Source of the DNA: Periconia sp. R9002 | Taxonomy: Eukaryota; Ascomycota; Dothideomycetes; Pleosporales; Periconiaceae | Assembly: GCA_023627715.1 (NCBI GenBank) | Contig: JAMAHW010000121.1 | Coordinates: 1 to 64,000 of the forward strand | Reading direction: 5' to 3' | DNA: 64,000 bases | Shown here: positions 54,169 through 64,000 of the stretch, piece after piece | Layout: each line of letters begins with the position of its first letter | How positions within the stretch are numbered: position 1 is the stretch's first letter | Notes under the pieces: generated by a model | The model's input: only the letters and a program-made list of their open reading frames with translations | Database searches by the model: none | What the model was told of the DNA's origin: nothing | Made by a program: the position numbers and the translations under genes

Positions 54169-56119
54169 ATGGCCGACGCAGCCGACGGCAAGCTCAAGGA
54201 TCTTTCCATATCCGAGACTAAGAAGAGCAAGAAGGATGGAGCTCCCAAAACTGCCGCGAAGAAGCCTCAGCAACAAAAGAAGAAGGTCGGTGCTCAGTCG
54301 GATAGCATCTTGTGTGGTCAGGCCGTTGACATTGTGGCAGATTGAGGGCGCCGCGCTGATCGGTATTGACGTCGCAAAGGAAGATGATCTGGGCGAATGG
54401 TATCAGCAGGTCATCACCAAGGGCCAAATGATCTCATACTATGATGTACGTATCCGCGCCTACATTGCTGCCGAACTGCCACTCATATTGACCACAGGTT
54501 GCCGGTTGCTACATCCTGGAACCTCCTAGCTATGCCATCTGGGAGAATATCAAATCATGGTTCGATGCCAAGATCAAAACTCTCAAAGTCCGCAACGCCT
54601 ACTTCCCCATTTTCATCAGCGCCGACAACCTCGAGCGTGAAAAGGAGCATGTCGAAGGGTTCGCTGCCGAAGTAGCATGGGTCACCAAAGGTGGAAAGTC
54701 CGACCTCGAGAAACCTGTTGCTGTTCGTCCCACGAGTGAAACCGCCATGTACCCCTACTTCGCGCGCAAAATCCAATCTCATCGAGATCTTCCTTTGAAA
54801 TTGAACCAATGGAACAACGTAGTGCGCTGGGAGTTTAAGCATCCAATGCCTTTCATTCGGTCTCGAGAGTTCTTATGGCAGGAGGGCCACACAGCACACT
54901 TGACAAAAGAAGCGGCTAGCGAGGAGGCTCTGCAGATTCTGGAATGGTATGCCGGTGTCTATCAAGATCTACTTGCTGTTCCTGTCGTCCAAGGAACCAA
55001 AACAGAGAACGAGAAGTTCCCTGGTGCCGATTATACTACAACTATTGAAGGCTTCATTCCTGCGACAGGTGAGAGCTAGTCAATTACTGTTTGAAGGCAG
55101 CATAGTTAACAAGGTATAGGGCGCGGCATTCAAGCAGCTACCTCTCATTGTCTTGGCCAGCACTTCTCCAAGATGTTCAACATCACTGTCGAAGACCCCA
55201 ATCCTAAGGAAGCTGGCAAATCCGAACACATCTATGTGTGGCAAAACTCCTGGGGTTTGACCACTCGCTCTATTGGTGTCATGATCCTTACCCATGGTGA
55301 TCGCCGCGGTCTCGTCATTCCTCCTCGTGTCGCTGAAATTCAGGTCGTCGTCATTCCTGTTGGAGTGACTGCAAAGTAAGATCACAACAGCTCAATGTAT
55401 TGCATCCGCTGACGTCTTCAAGGATGGCCCCTGAGGCTAAAGAGGACCTTTACAAAAAAGTCCAAGGCATTGCTGATGACTTGAAATCTGTGGGAGTCAG
55501 GGTTGAAACTGACTACCGAGAGGGTTACTCTCCTGGATGGAAGTTTAACGACTGGGAACTTAAGGGTATTCCCCTTCGTATCGAATTCGGTATGTATCAT
55601 CGTCAATTTCTGGTCCCATATATAAGGCCACTCACTTACCATGCGATCACAGGACCCAAAGATGCGGAGAAGGGCCAAGTTACTACGTCTCGCCGTGACA
55701 TCGACAATAAAGATGAGGCCCGTGGCGAGACCAAGGTCGATGATCTCGAAGAAGCGATTCCCAAATTGCTTGAGCAAATCCAACTCGACATGTTCAACAG
55801 AGCTAAGAAGGCGTACGATGAGCACCGTGTACAACTTACCAACTGGGACGATTTCGTCCCCACTCTGAACGGCAAGAACGTTGTACTCGTTCCTCACTGT
55901 GAAGGCGACAAGTGTGAAGATGAAGTCAAGGCAAAGAGTGCACGCACAGCATTGGGCGATGGAGTCGCAGAGGATAAACAAGCCCCTGCTATGGGTGCAA
56001 AAAGCTTGTGTATCCCCTTCGAACAGCCTGATGGAGGCATCAAAGAAGGAACCAAATGCATTAATCCTACCTGCAACACCCCAGCCAAATCCTGGATCCT
56101 GTTTGGTAGGAGTTACTAG
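54169..56119 (+). CDS. Cytosolic prolyl-tRNA synthetase (eukaryote-like)
   Basis: Six exons, 54169-54285, 54341-54445, 54498-55068, 55120-55375, 55423-55589 and 55653-56119, giving 560 residues. Exon 1 is a Lys-rich, Ala-rich leader. Class II signatures follow: [52 protein letters not shown] (motif 2 entrance), [33 protein letters not shown] and [14 protein letters not shown] (motif 3). The anticodon-binding part has [20 protein letters not shown]. The C-terminal domain carries paired cysteines (HCEGDKCED and KCINPTC) that bind zinc in eukaryote-type enzymes, and ends FGRSY. It lacks the editing-like N-terminal domain some yeasts have. It charges tRNA-Pro in the cytosol. Confidence 0.94.
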
Positions 56120-56587
56120 AAAGGGTAATCTGGCTAGGGCTAGAAGTGCAATGTTTGCTGGAGTTTGACGGCTATTATGTGGGCTTGATGTACAGGGTGA
56201 AGGCGCCGAGGTAGTTATTCACTGTATGCTAGTGACTTTTTTCTATAATTCACCCATGTCCATCGGATTTCGTCACGTCCGTTTGATCCAAAATGTGATA
56301 AGTGAGGGGCATTGCGAACACACGAGCATAGTTTTACATGAAAGTCAGTGCTGATTTTAGAATGTTTTCACTGTTCACAACGCTCTTACCTTCACAACTG
56401 AAGCTAACAAACGCCCATCCTTTGCCTTTCACATACCTTGAAATATCTCTCCATCACGCTCTCCAGACTTCGCTGGCCTAAAGGACCTGTTCCCTCCAGC
56501 CTGTGATCATACAGCAACATCTTCCTTCGGCACCATACATACATTCCCCATCCAAACGCCCCCCACAAGACACGCCTGTCAATCACG
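56120..56587. other. Intergenic, no gene seen
   Basis: 3' flank of the synthetase and promoter of the next plus-strand gene. CA-rich, pyrimidine-rich leader at 56500-56585. Nothing else. Confidence 0.5.
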
Positions 56588-57229
56588 ATGTGCTTCCGGC
56601 TCGTCCAAATATACAACTGCGGCTGCGAAAAAGAAATCTGCAGAACACACTGCGTTCACGCGCAAGCAGCCGTCCTTCCATCTACTCAACGCATCAACCA
56701 ACCTCCTCCCCCTTACCCAGTCTCCCCCACAGATTCGGGCGCCAACACGCCGCTGAGCGTGCAATCAACGCCTGGTCCGCGATCGACCTCGCCAGCCAGC
56801 GCCAATATTACTCCCACAGGGATTCCGGCGCAACACAACGACAAGAACCTTCTCCCGTCCCGTGCGCTCTCCATCAGTGGGTCTGTCCGTTCACTTCCAG
56901 CCTACGCATCTGCTCAAGTGACGTCCGCCGCTCCTTCACCTTCACCCACACCTCTCCCATTAGCTAAAGGCGTGCTTCCGGCGGAAATTCTCGACGAGGA
57001 CCCTCTGCAGAATTTCTGCTCTTACTTCATCACACGCAAAATTCCCAGGTCGCTGCGGCCGTGCGCGGCCTGCTACCTCAAGCCAAAGTACAAGAGGGAG
57101 CGTGATCGATGGATTGCGGAATACAGCGCGTCGCACTTCGGAACTAGGCCAGAGGACCTGGAGACGTTGACTGGAATCGAGGTGATCAAGCAGAGGATTG
57201 GTGGTTATCCTAATAGAAGTTCAGACTAG
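56588..57229 (+). CDS. Conserved-type hypothetical protein with N-terminal Cys motif
   Basis: Single exon of 213 residues; I cannot name it. It starts MCFRLVQIYNCGCEKEICRT, with four closely spaced cysteines, then a Pro/Ser/Thr-rich low-complexity middle, and a more ordered C-terminal third: PLQNFCSYFITRKIPRSLRP, CAACYLKPKYKRERDRWIAE and HFGTRPEDLETLTGIEVIKQ. A C-x-x-C pair plus the N-terminal cysteines could bind zinc. I recall short N-termini with a cys-containing Y-x-C-G-type motif in many uncharacterised fungal proteins, but function is unknown. Composition and codon use fit a real gene. Confidence 0.65.
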   Translation: MCFRLVQIYNCGCEKEICRTHCVHAQAAVLPSTQRINQPPPPYPVSPTDSGANTPLSVQSTPGPRSTSPASANITPTGIPAQHNDKNLLPSRALSISGSVRSLPAYASAQVTSAAPSPSPTPLPLAKGVLPAEILDEDPLQNFCSYFITRKIPRSLRPCAACYLKPKYKRERDRWIAEYSASHFGTRPEDLETLTGIEVIKQRIGGYPNRSSD

Positions 57230-57634
57230 GAGGAACTGCATATGTATCGGTTCTATGGGCGGCGTGAGAATATGGATGGAAGCTGTATGATGACGGCAAA
57301 AGAAAAAGGGAGCGATCGAATGGTTGGCGAGGGTGACAGAAATGGATTTGAACAGTCTGCAACTTGGTTGACTAAATAGGCTTGGAAGTTTTGAAAAACG
57401 CCTCTGCACTCGGCAAATTTAGGAAGGTGTCGACCTTGCCTATTGGAATTTGGCAACCTATAAAGGTGCCCGGCGATGAGACTGAATAGGACAGGTTTCA
57501 AGTAAAAAGATGAGATGGATATTTCACTGACTTGAACAATGTTCCCCACTGGTATAAATCCACGATATGACGCCAGTGCCATGCAAAAACACAAGTGAGA
57601 AAGTACACGTTCCAGCTCCCTAAGAAAGTTTCAA
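57230..57634. other. Convergent intergenic region
   Basis: 3' flanks of the hypothetical gene and the histone-fold gene. No gene seen. Confidence 0.5.
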
Positions 57635-58494
57635 TCAGGAACCATTGTTCACGGCTGTGAATCCACTTGACCTCCTAGGAGCTACAGGACTGGAGTTGTT
57701 CCGCGGTCCGCGCATTTCCATTTCAATTTGCATAGCCGCGCCGTCTTCTTCGGGTTCGCTGTCTTCCACTTGTGACCTGCTGACGTTTTCCTGTGGCGGT
57801 ACTTCCTCTTCTTGATCAACATCCATAGCTTCGGTATCCTCCTTTTCAACCGCACTTGTTTCACTCAAAGTTTCCTCGCCCTCCTTTGTATGACCATTGG
57901 TCTTTGTATTGAAGACTGCCCTCAAATCCCCGTTCTTCAATCCTCCTTCTGAGGCCGCTGCGGCTATCTCTCCTTCCTTTGCCTGTGCCTGTGCTTTTGC
58001 CTTCTCCTTGTCCACCAACTCTTTTGCCTTTTTCTTTGCTTCCTCCCGCTTTTTGTATTCCTTCATGGTCATGGTCTTGGGTACTACGTCGGTCAAGAAC
58101 TCCAGGTTGTCCGTCTTTGCTACTGCTGTCGAAACGTCACGGTATTGGATATTCCGCCGCGGTTTCCGCTCTGCCTTGACCACGTTATGCGTAGTGGTGG
58201 CTAGGTGTTGGATGAACATTTCGGTAGCTAGCGCGATTGCGAAAGCGGCATTCTTGGAAGTGTGGAGACGTTCGGGGTCGGCATTGATGATCTTTTGGAC
58301 GCGCGCAACTGTGAGGGGTCAGTGAGAAATCAATAGACACAATTCGAGTGTTCTGGTGCAAGGCTAAATAAACCAAAACCAACACTAATACGAGCGCAAA
58401 ACGTGGTGTGGCAGGACACTGTGTACATACGAGGTAAGGATACCTGTCCGCTTATGTCTTTTGGAGGCGCAATTGGGGTGTTGTTATAAGGCAT
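57635..58494 (-). CDS. Histone-fold protein of the DPB3/CHRAC type
   Basis: Two exons, 58494-58431 and 58308-57635, with a 122-bp intron; 245 residues. The joined start is MPYNNTPIAPPKDISGQVSL then PLARVQKIINADPERLHTSK, the NF-YC/DPB3-type histone fold opening, followed by NAAFAIALATEMFIQHLATT and NIQYRDVSTAVAKTDNLEFL, and VVPKTM. After the fold comes a Lys/Glu/Ala-rich helix (about residues 110-140) and a long acidic tail rich in Glu/Asp. Such proteins pair with a DPB4-type partner in DNA polymerase epsilon or in ISWI chromatin remodellers. Which one applies cannot be decided here. The partner gene is not in the window. Confidence 0.8.
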
Positions 58495-58891
58495 GACTGT
58501 AAGGTTCCACTAACGCGCGTGGGAATAAGGTGTTGAGGTCGTTTGTGATAAGGTGACGATGAGGATGCTAGATTTTTCCCCCTTGAGGAATCCAGAAGCT
58601 ATCGATTTGCAACGTAGTCGGGTCGCGATTGGAGTGGTTTGGTAGTGAAGCAAAATACGCGTCGGTTGGTTTGGAGGTGGAGTCGCGGGCGGGCAGGCCA
58701 ACACGCGAGGGTTCCGCCAAGGCTGGCACATGCATGGGTTGTTGATTCGGGGTAGGATAACAAGCGTCAATGCGGTAATGATCGGAGTGGATACAGAATC
58801 CAAGGCAGCATTATTACTCATTCAAATACAATACCTAGTGTTCATCCCAACATTCCTCATCCTATCGTAAACGTGCTTGCTATCGCCAATC
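58495..58891. promoter_or_regulatory. Divergent region, histone-fold gene and carboxypeptidase
   Basis: 397 bp between divergent starts. No gene or repeat seen. Confidence 0.5.
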
Positions 58892-60388
58892 ATGCAGCTC
58901 GCTCTTGCTTTGCTTCTTCCCGTGATAACTTCGGCTACACTTCAGAGCTTTGCCCAGCATCACCAAGTTCCAGTACAAGACACTCTCGAGGTCGAAGGCT
59001 TCAAGGTCTACTCGAGCCAGTATTCAGAGGATCACTCGGTTCGCATCAAACAGATTCAAAACGATACGCTCTGCAATGCACACTCTGCTCAGTACACGGG
59101 GTGGTTAGACGTTGGCGGAAAACATCTCTTCTTTTGGTATTTTGAAAGTCAAAATAATCCGGCATCAGATCCATTGGCATTGTGGTTGACTGGTGGCCCG
59201 GGAGGTTCGTCTATGCTTGGTATGCTGATGGAGCTGGGTCCATGTCTTATCAATGAGCATGGGAACGGCACAATCTACAACGAGTATGGCTGGTCTAAGA
59301 ATATGAATCTTCTTTTTATAGATTCCCCAGCTGGCGTCGGATTCAGTTACGTCGATGAGGGTACACCACAACCTGCTACCAGCTTCACCACTGCAGAGGA
59401 TTTACACCACTTTTTGCAGATTTTTGTCACCGATGTCTTCCCTGATTTTGGTCAAGGAGAGGGGAAAGAGTTGCATATTACTGGCGAATCATATGGGGGA
59501 CACTATGTACCTGCTCTCGGTGCTCAGATTGTATCCCAAAATCTGCTCTACCCAAGAAGGCCACAGATCAATTTGAAATCCATATTTGTCGGAAACGCCT
59601 ATGTGTCTCCTCTTGATACAGCTTTCGGTTTCTGGGAGACATTGTGCTCCACAAATCCAGGAGTCCCGGAGCCCATCTTCAATCAGACACGCTGCGATGT
59701 TATAGCCTCCAACACTCCTCGATGTATAGAACTTGCACGGATATGCTATAAACATCCTGATTTCGCCATTTGCCAGGGTGCCGAGCAAGTTTGCTGGAAA
59801 GGCGTCATCGAACATTATGACGGGGAGTCTGGAAGTACTTGGCCGCACCGTAACCGTTTCGACATTACAGCGCCCTGCAAAACCCATGATGATTTGTGTT
59901 ACGAAGAAGCCCTCCGAATCAACGATTATCTCAACTTACCTTGGGTATTCGAAGCCCTTGCTATTCCTTCGGCGGTGAAGAACTATAGCATCTACAGCAT
60001 GGAGGTGGAGCGCGCTTTCAGTCTAGCCAACGACCAGCCCATCACTATGCAGCCCCAGGTTCTCTACCTGCTTGAAAACGGTATTGACGTCCTTTTCTAC
60101 CAAGGCAATCTTGACTTAGCATGCAATACGGCCGGAAATCTGCGATGGGCCGAGAATATGCCTTGGAAGGGACAGCCAGCATTCGTAGCGCATCCTAAAA
60201 CGGCGTGGAAGCACGAAGGGGTCGAGGTAGGATGGTATAAACAGGTGAAGGTTGTTACAGCTAGCGGAATCGAAACTACGTTTGCGTTGAGCACTGTGAA
60301 TGGAGCCGGCCATATGGTACCATATGATAAGCCTAAGCAAGCTTTGGCACTTGTTGATCGATGGTTGAATAAGAGGAGTTTTGATTAG
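58892..60388 (+). CDS. Serine carboxypeptidase (peptidase S10), secreted
   Basis: Single exon of 498 residues. MQLALALLLPVITSATLQSF is a signal peptide. Family marks appear in order: GWLDVGGKHLFFWYFES, LWLTGGPGGSSMLGMLMELG, NMNLLFIDSPAGVGFSYVDE, the nucleophile GESYGGHYVP (Ser near 199), the acid in FYQGNLDLACNT (near 407) and histidine in VNGAGHMVPYDKP (near 472). Several N-x-S/T sites and paired cysteines (CSTN, CDVI, CIELARIC, CQGAEQVC) suit a secreted or vacuolar glycoprotein. It removes C-terminal residues from peptides at acid pH. The in-frame TTG-start extension upstream is not needed; ATG at 58892 gives the signal sequence directly. Confidence 0.92.
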   Translation: MQLALALLLPVITSATLQSFAQHHQVPVQDTLEVEGFKVYSSQYSEDHSVRIKQIQNDTLCNAHSAQYTGWLDVGGKHLFFWYFESQNNPASDPLALWLTGGPGGSSMLGMLMELGPCLINEHGNGTIYNEYGWSKNMNLLFIDSPAGVGFSYVDEGTPQPATSFTTAEDLHHFLQIFVTDVFPDFGQGEGKELHITGESYGGHYVPALGAQIVSQNLLYPRRPQINLKSIFVGNAYVSPLDTAFGFWETLCSTNPGVPEPIFNQTRCDVIASNTPRCIELARICYKHPDFAICQGAEQVCWKGVIEHYDGESGSTWPHRNRFDITAPCKTHDDLCYEEALRINDYLNLPWVFEALAIPSAVKNYSIYSMEVERAFSLANDQPITMQPQVLYLLENGIDVLFYQGNLDLACNTAGNLRWAENMPWKGQPAFVAHPKTAWKHEGVEVGWYKQVKVVTASGIETTFALSTVNGAGHMVPYDKPKQALALVDRWLNKRSFD

Positions 60389-61028
60389 GTAGATAGGTAT
60401 TTGTCGTCTATAAAAAATGGGGTGTCTGGGAGCCATCGAATGTGTGACGGATAAATATATACATATATGGGAAGTTTCACAAACATCATAAAATGTAAAG
60501 GTAGGTAGCGATAGAGCACGGTGAATAGAGTTTTTCTTCCTCTGATTGATCATTCTGACATTTGCTATATTCATGAACTATCGGGTTTATTTAACCATCA
60601 TATCATCATCGGAATACTTTTCCTTAACGCACATAAGATGTCCTGATTTCCGATGTATAGAACAACGTCGAATACCAAGGCCAGTGCGCGCCAACACCGA
60701 AGATCGCGTTGCACGTTAAATTCAATACAACTTTTACTACAATTTTTCGTAGCATATTAACCAATCTTGAATGGGATCTTTTAGAATTTTCATCAATGTA
60801 AAATCATCCATTTTACTATTGTGATGGGCGGGTAATACATGATTTTTGATGGACGCTCATTGTCTGAAGTTCACGTTACCGCGAGAGAGGTCTCCAGTGC
60901 TGGCTTGTGCGCATCGGAGGTGTGAGCTTCCCCGGACAGGCCCGCAAGGCAAGCTACAAACCACCTGGGAGATCGAGCCTTTGCCACGACAACATTACAA
61001 TAGCATAAAGAATAATCGTAACCATGCG
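60389..61028. other. Intergenic/5' leader of the ClC gene
   Basis: The frame of the channel gene is open back to an ATG at 60849, but the added 60 residues have UTR-like composition. AT-rich near 60560-60840. No other gene seen. Confidence 0.5.
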
Positions 61029-63810
61029 ATGATGAACCGAGCCTCGTCCTCACACTCGCGGTCCCGTCCATCCGCGCGGTCGTCCTCTTTCACACCATCC
61101 CTCCGCCGGCGCAACACCTCTGTCTCTGGACCCTCCGTAGCCGACCCTGAGCGCGATGAACCCGTGGCCTCCGAGGCTACCTCTACTGAACATGCGATAG
61201 TCGAGGAAATTGCAGAGATAAAACGATATGAGGATTTCACAACGATCGATTGGGTGCAGGATGCGGCACGGGAGCAATTGCGACGGAAGGCTAAGAGACG
61301 GGAGAGAACGGGGTTTTTGAGGGAAGGGAGGGGAGGATGGAGGTCAGGCAAGTGGAGGAGAAAGGTTGTGGAAGCTTATGATGCCGGCCAGGCTTGGATT
61401 GTGGTTACCCTTGTGGGAGTAGCGATTGGGCTCAATGCCGCGATGCTGAACATCATCACGGAATGGCTGGGCGATATCAAGCTAGGGCACTGTCAGACCG
61501 GGTTCTACCTGAATGAGAAGTTTTGCTGTTGGGGGGCCGAAGATGGTGAGTAGATAGTCTTTCGGGCATCTTGCTCACAAGGAAGCTGAACAAGTGAATG
61601 GAGATGCTGACAATCCTAGGCTGCCCTGATTGGAAACCATGGTCAGGTTTCTGGCCAGTGAATTATGTTCTCTATATATTCTCCGGTGCTATGTTCGCAC
61701 TCACCGCCGCGACACTTGTCAAGTTGTACGCCCCCTATGCTGCCGGCTCAGGAATCTCGGAAATGAAGTGCATCATTGCCGGTTTCGTTATGAAAGGCTT
61801 TCTTGGAGCATGGACTTTGCTTATCAAGAGCATCGGCCTTCCTCTAGCGATTGCTTCCGGATTGAGTGTAGGGAAAGAAGGACCGAGCGTGCATTATGCG
61901 GTTTGCACGGGTAACGTCATTTCGAGATTCTTCAACAAGTACAGGAGGAACGCGGCGAAAACGAGGGAGATTCTGAGCGCGAGTGCAGCGGCAGGAGTAG
62001 GAGTTGCGTTTGGCAGCCCCATTGGCGGGGTTCTGTTCTCGTTAGAAGAGATGAGCAATCACTTTCCATTAAAGACTCTCTGGAGGAGTTATTTTTGCGC
62101 GCTGGTCGCCACGGCTGTGTTGGCAGCTATGAATCCATTCCGAACAGGTCAACTTGTCATGTTCCAAGTCAAATACGATCGGTCGTGGCATTTCTTCGAG
62201 ATCCTATTTTATCTGATCATCGGGGTTTTTGGAGGACTTTATGGCGCATTCGTTATCAAATGGAACCTGAAGGTCCAGGTGTTCCGTAAAAAGTATCTGT
62301 CGCAGTATCCAATCACAGAAGCTGTTACTCTGGCGGTGCTGACGGCCATTGTATGCTATCCGAATATGTTTCTCAGGATTGACATGACAGAGAGCATGGA
62401 GATTCTTTTTTTGGAGTGCAAGAGTGGTCACGACTACGATGAGCTGTGCGAGTAAGTATCCGATGTCTCGATTAATGCCGACCCGCTAACAAATATAGTC
62501 GCGAAAATCGCTGGCATATAATACTTTCGCTCGCTATTGCAACTGTCTTGCGAACGCTTCTGGTCATAATTTCCTTCGGATGCAAAGTACCTGCTGGCAT
62601 CTTCGTACCCTCTATGGCTGTAGGGGCTTCCTTTGGCCGCATGGTCGGTATATTCGTTCAGTGGCTTCATGAATCCTTCCCGGAGTCGGCTTTCTTCTCT
62701 GCGTGTGGGCCAGATGGGCCCTGTATAACGCCTGGCACTTACGCATTTCTGGGTGCCGGTGCAGCTTTGAGTGGAATTATGCATATCACAGTCTCGGTTG
62801 TGGTCATCATGTTTGAGATCACAGGCGCTCTGACCTATATTCTCCCTACTATGGTGAGTCTCATACGAGGTATATTTGTTATATTCACTAATTTGTGGTA
62901 GATTGTCGTGGGTGTAACCAAGGCTGTCAGTGAGCGGTTCGGCCATGGTGGTATCGCAGATCGCATGATCTACCTCAACGGTTACCCTTTCTTGGATAAT
63001 AAGGAAGAACACACATTTGGTGTCCCCGTCTCCCAGGTCATGGTCTCGCAGCCGATCTCCATCCCTGCCAGCGGCCTAGAATTGCGCCAAATACAGCGCA
63101 TCATGGCTGAGAATCAAGTACAAGGCTTCCCTATCGTGGAAGATGCCTCTTCCAAGATCCTAATTGGGTATATCGGCCGTACCGAACTTCGATATGCTCT
63201 TGATCGTGCGAAGCGTGATCAAATGGCTCCTGGACACGCAAAATGTTTCTTCGGCACGGTAGTTAGTGGGGCGGATGCAAGAACACCCAGCTCAACCATG
63301 CCGTCCGTCTCGTTCGACACCATGCCGGCCACGTCTGGGCAACTTTCCGTTGATTTATCCAAATTCATCGATCCCACTCCACTCAGCGTCCATCCTCGCC
63401 TCCCTCTCGAAACTGTGATGGAGCTATTCTCGAAAATGGGTCCGCGTGTCATTCTCATCGAATATCGGGGCAGGCTGATGGGGCTTGTGACAGTAAAGGA
63501 TTGCCTCAAGTACCAGTTCAAGGTCGAGGCACATGAGAATCCGCAGACGACGGACACTGCGGATGCAAGAGAAGATAAGCTTTGGAATATGATTAAGACG
63601 GTGGCTGGGTGGGTTAATGGTGGATATATGAGTGTGAGGAAACGAGTGGGGTTGGGTGGGCAGGAGATCCGGTTAGAAAGCCCAGTGGGGAACCGGACTG
63701 GAAGAGCAAGCTTTGGCAGAGAAGAGGAGCAAGGAAGGGATAGAGGGAGTGGAGGTGGATCGCATGTACATGTAGAGCTGGAAGATCGGGGGGAGGATGG
63801 GCCTAGATAG
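61029..63810 (+). CDS. ClC-type chloride channel/transporter with CBS domains
   Basis: Four exons, 61029-61545, 61620-62451, 62499-62853 and 62902-63810, in phase, 870 residues from the chosen start ([14 protein letters not shown]). A Ser/Arg-rich head precedes the first helix ([20 protein letters not shown]). Selectivity-filter loops are present: [21 protein letters not shown] with the gating glutamate, and [32 protein letters not shown] keeps the internal proton-glutamate position of ClC exchangers. Two CBS domains follow (about [14 protein letters not shown] to [11 protein letters not shown], and [20 protein letters not shown] to [13 protein letters not shown]). The layout is that of GEF1-like anion/proton exchangers of the Golgi or vacuole. 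Start could also be 61032 or 60849. Confidence 0.92.
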
Positions 63811-64000
63811 ATGGCGGCGGTTCTCGAATTTACGTACATCAATGATACCTCATGAAGCTCTCAAATTTGGTCTATTTTCAACTTACAATGTTTCAATCAT
63901 ATCAGTACATGCTTACTGCACATATGGACGTAAATCTTTTTTTCGAACACTTTTTTTCAGACGTTTTTTTTTGGTCACCTTTTGAAAAAAAAAAAAAAAA
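63811..64000. other. 3' flank of the ClC gene, homopolymer-rich end
   Basis: T runs near 63937-63973 and a terminal run of 16 A at 63985-64000. No gene seen. The A run may be a natural low-complexity tract at the window edge. Confidence 0.6.

Noticed and set aside
60849..61028. N-terminal extension of the ClC protein
   Set aside because: Added residues look like translated leader; the downstream ATG pair gives a normal Ser/Arg-rich head. Kept as an alternative only.
1..64000. tRNA, rRNA or CRISPR arrays
   Set aside because: No B-box-like tRNA signature, rRNA core or regularly spaced repeat array was seen on reading; a covariance-model scan was not possible.

Overview
The window is nuclear DNA of a filamentous ascomycete (Pezizomycotina; a dothideomycete or close relative is my best guess, not proven). 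The signs are short introns (48 to about 370 bp) with GT..AG ends and CTAAT/CTAAC-like branch sites, fungus-specific families (RTA1-like, DUF3112-like, YVC1-type TRP channel, Hikeshi/OPI10), a TpA-rich, CpA-poor block like RIP-mutated DNA, and compact genes on both strands. Exon structures were read by eye from splice sites, reading phase and family alignment from memory; no search was run.

Layout. 1-1138 is an extremely AT-rich block ending just before a Hikeshi gene. 2.9-4.7 kb holds a 170-bp inverted-repeat element and a secreted L-asparaginase. 5.6-22 kb holds a large RhoGEF, DCC1, a hemerythrin-domain protein, a seven-helix-type membrane protein, a 14-exon YVC1 channel and a C2H2 zinc-finger regulator. 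22.2-26.3 kb has no gene I can support, only short repeats. 26-38 kb holds the PI31 proteasome regulator, ATG18, the wybutosine enzyme PPM2/TYW4, and an alpha/beta hydrolase with a very long low-complexity N-terminus. 39-42.6 kb holds a fatty-acid-hydroxylase/sterol-desaturase-type protein whose 3' end is repeated 1.8 kb downstream; between the two copies lie a second copy of the inverted-repeat element and an unrecognised intron-containing candidate gene. 42.6-64 kb is conserved housekeeping: RPL6, RPN13, a POA1-like macro-domain protein, the Rieske protein, an RTA1-like protein, CCT1, prolyl-tRNA synthetase, an unknown Cys-bearing protein, a DPB3/CHRAC-type histone-fold protein, a serine carboxypeptidase and a ClC chloride channel.

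There is no biosynthetic cluster or operon-like logic. Several neighbours serve protein quality control (Hikeshi, PI31, RPN13, CCT1), but their spacing and mixed strands suggest chance. The parts most worth a second look are the 40.3-42.3 kb insertion with its orphan gene, the pair of small inverted-repeat elements, the PCNA-binding-type motif at the start of the macro-domain protein, the RhoGEF with a GAP-like domain that lacks a visible arginine finger, and the RPN13 splice site that overlaps a stop codon.
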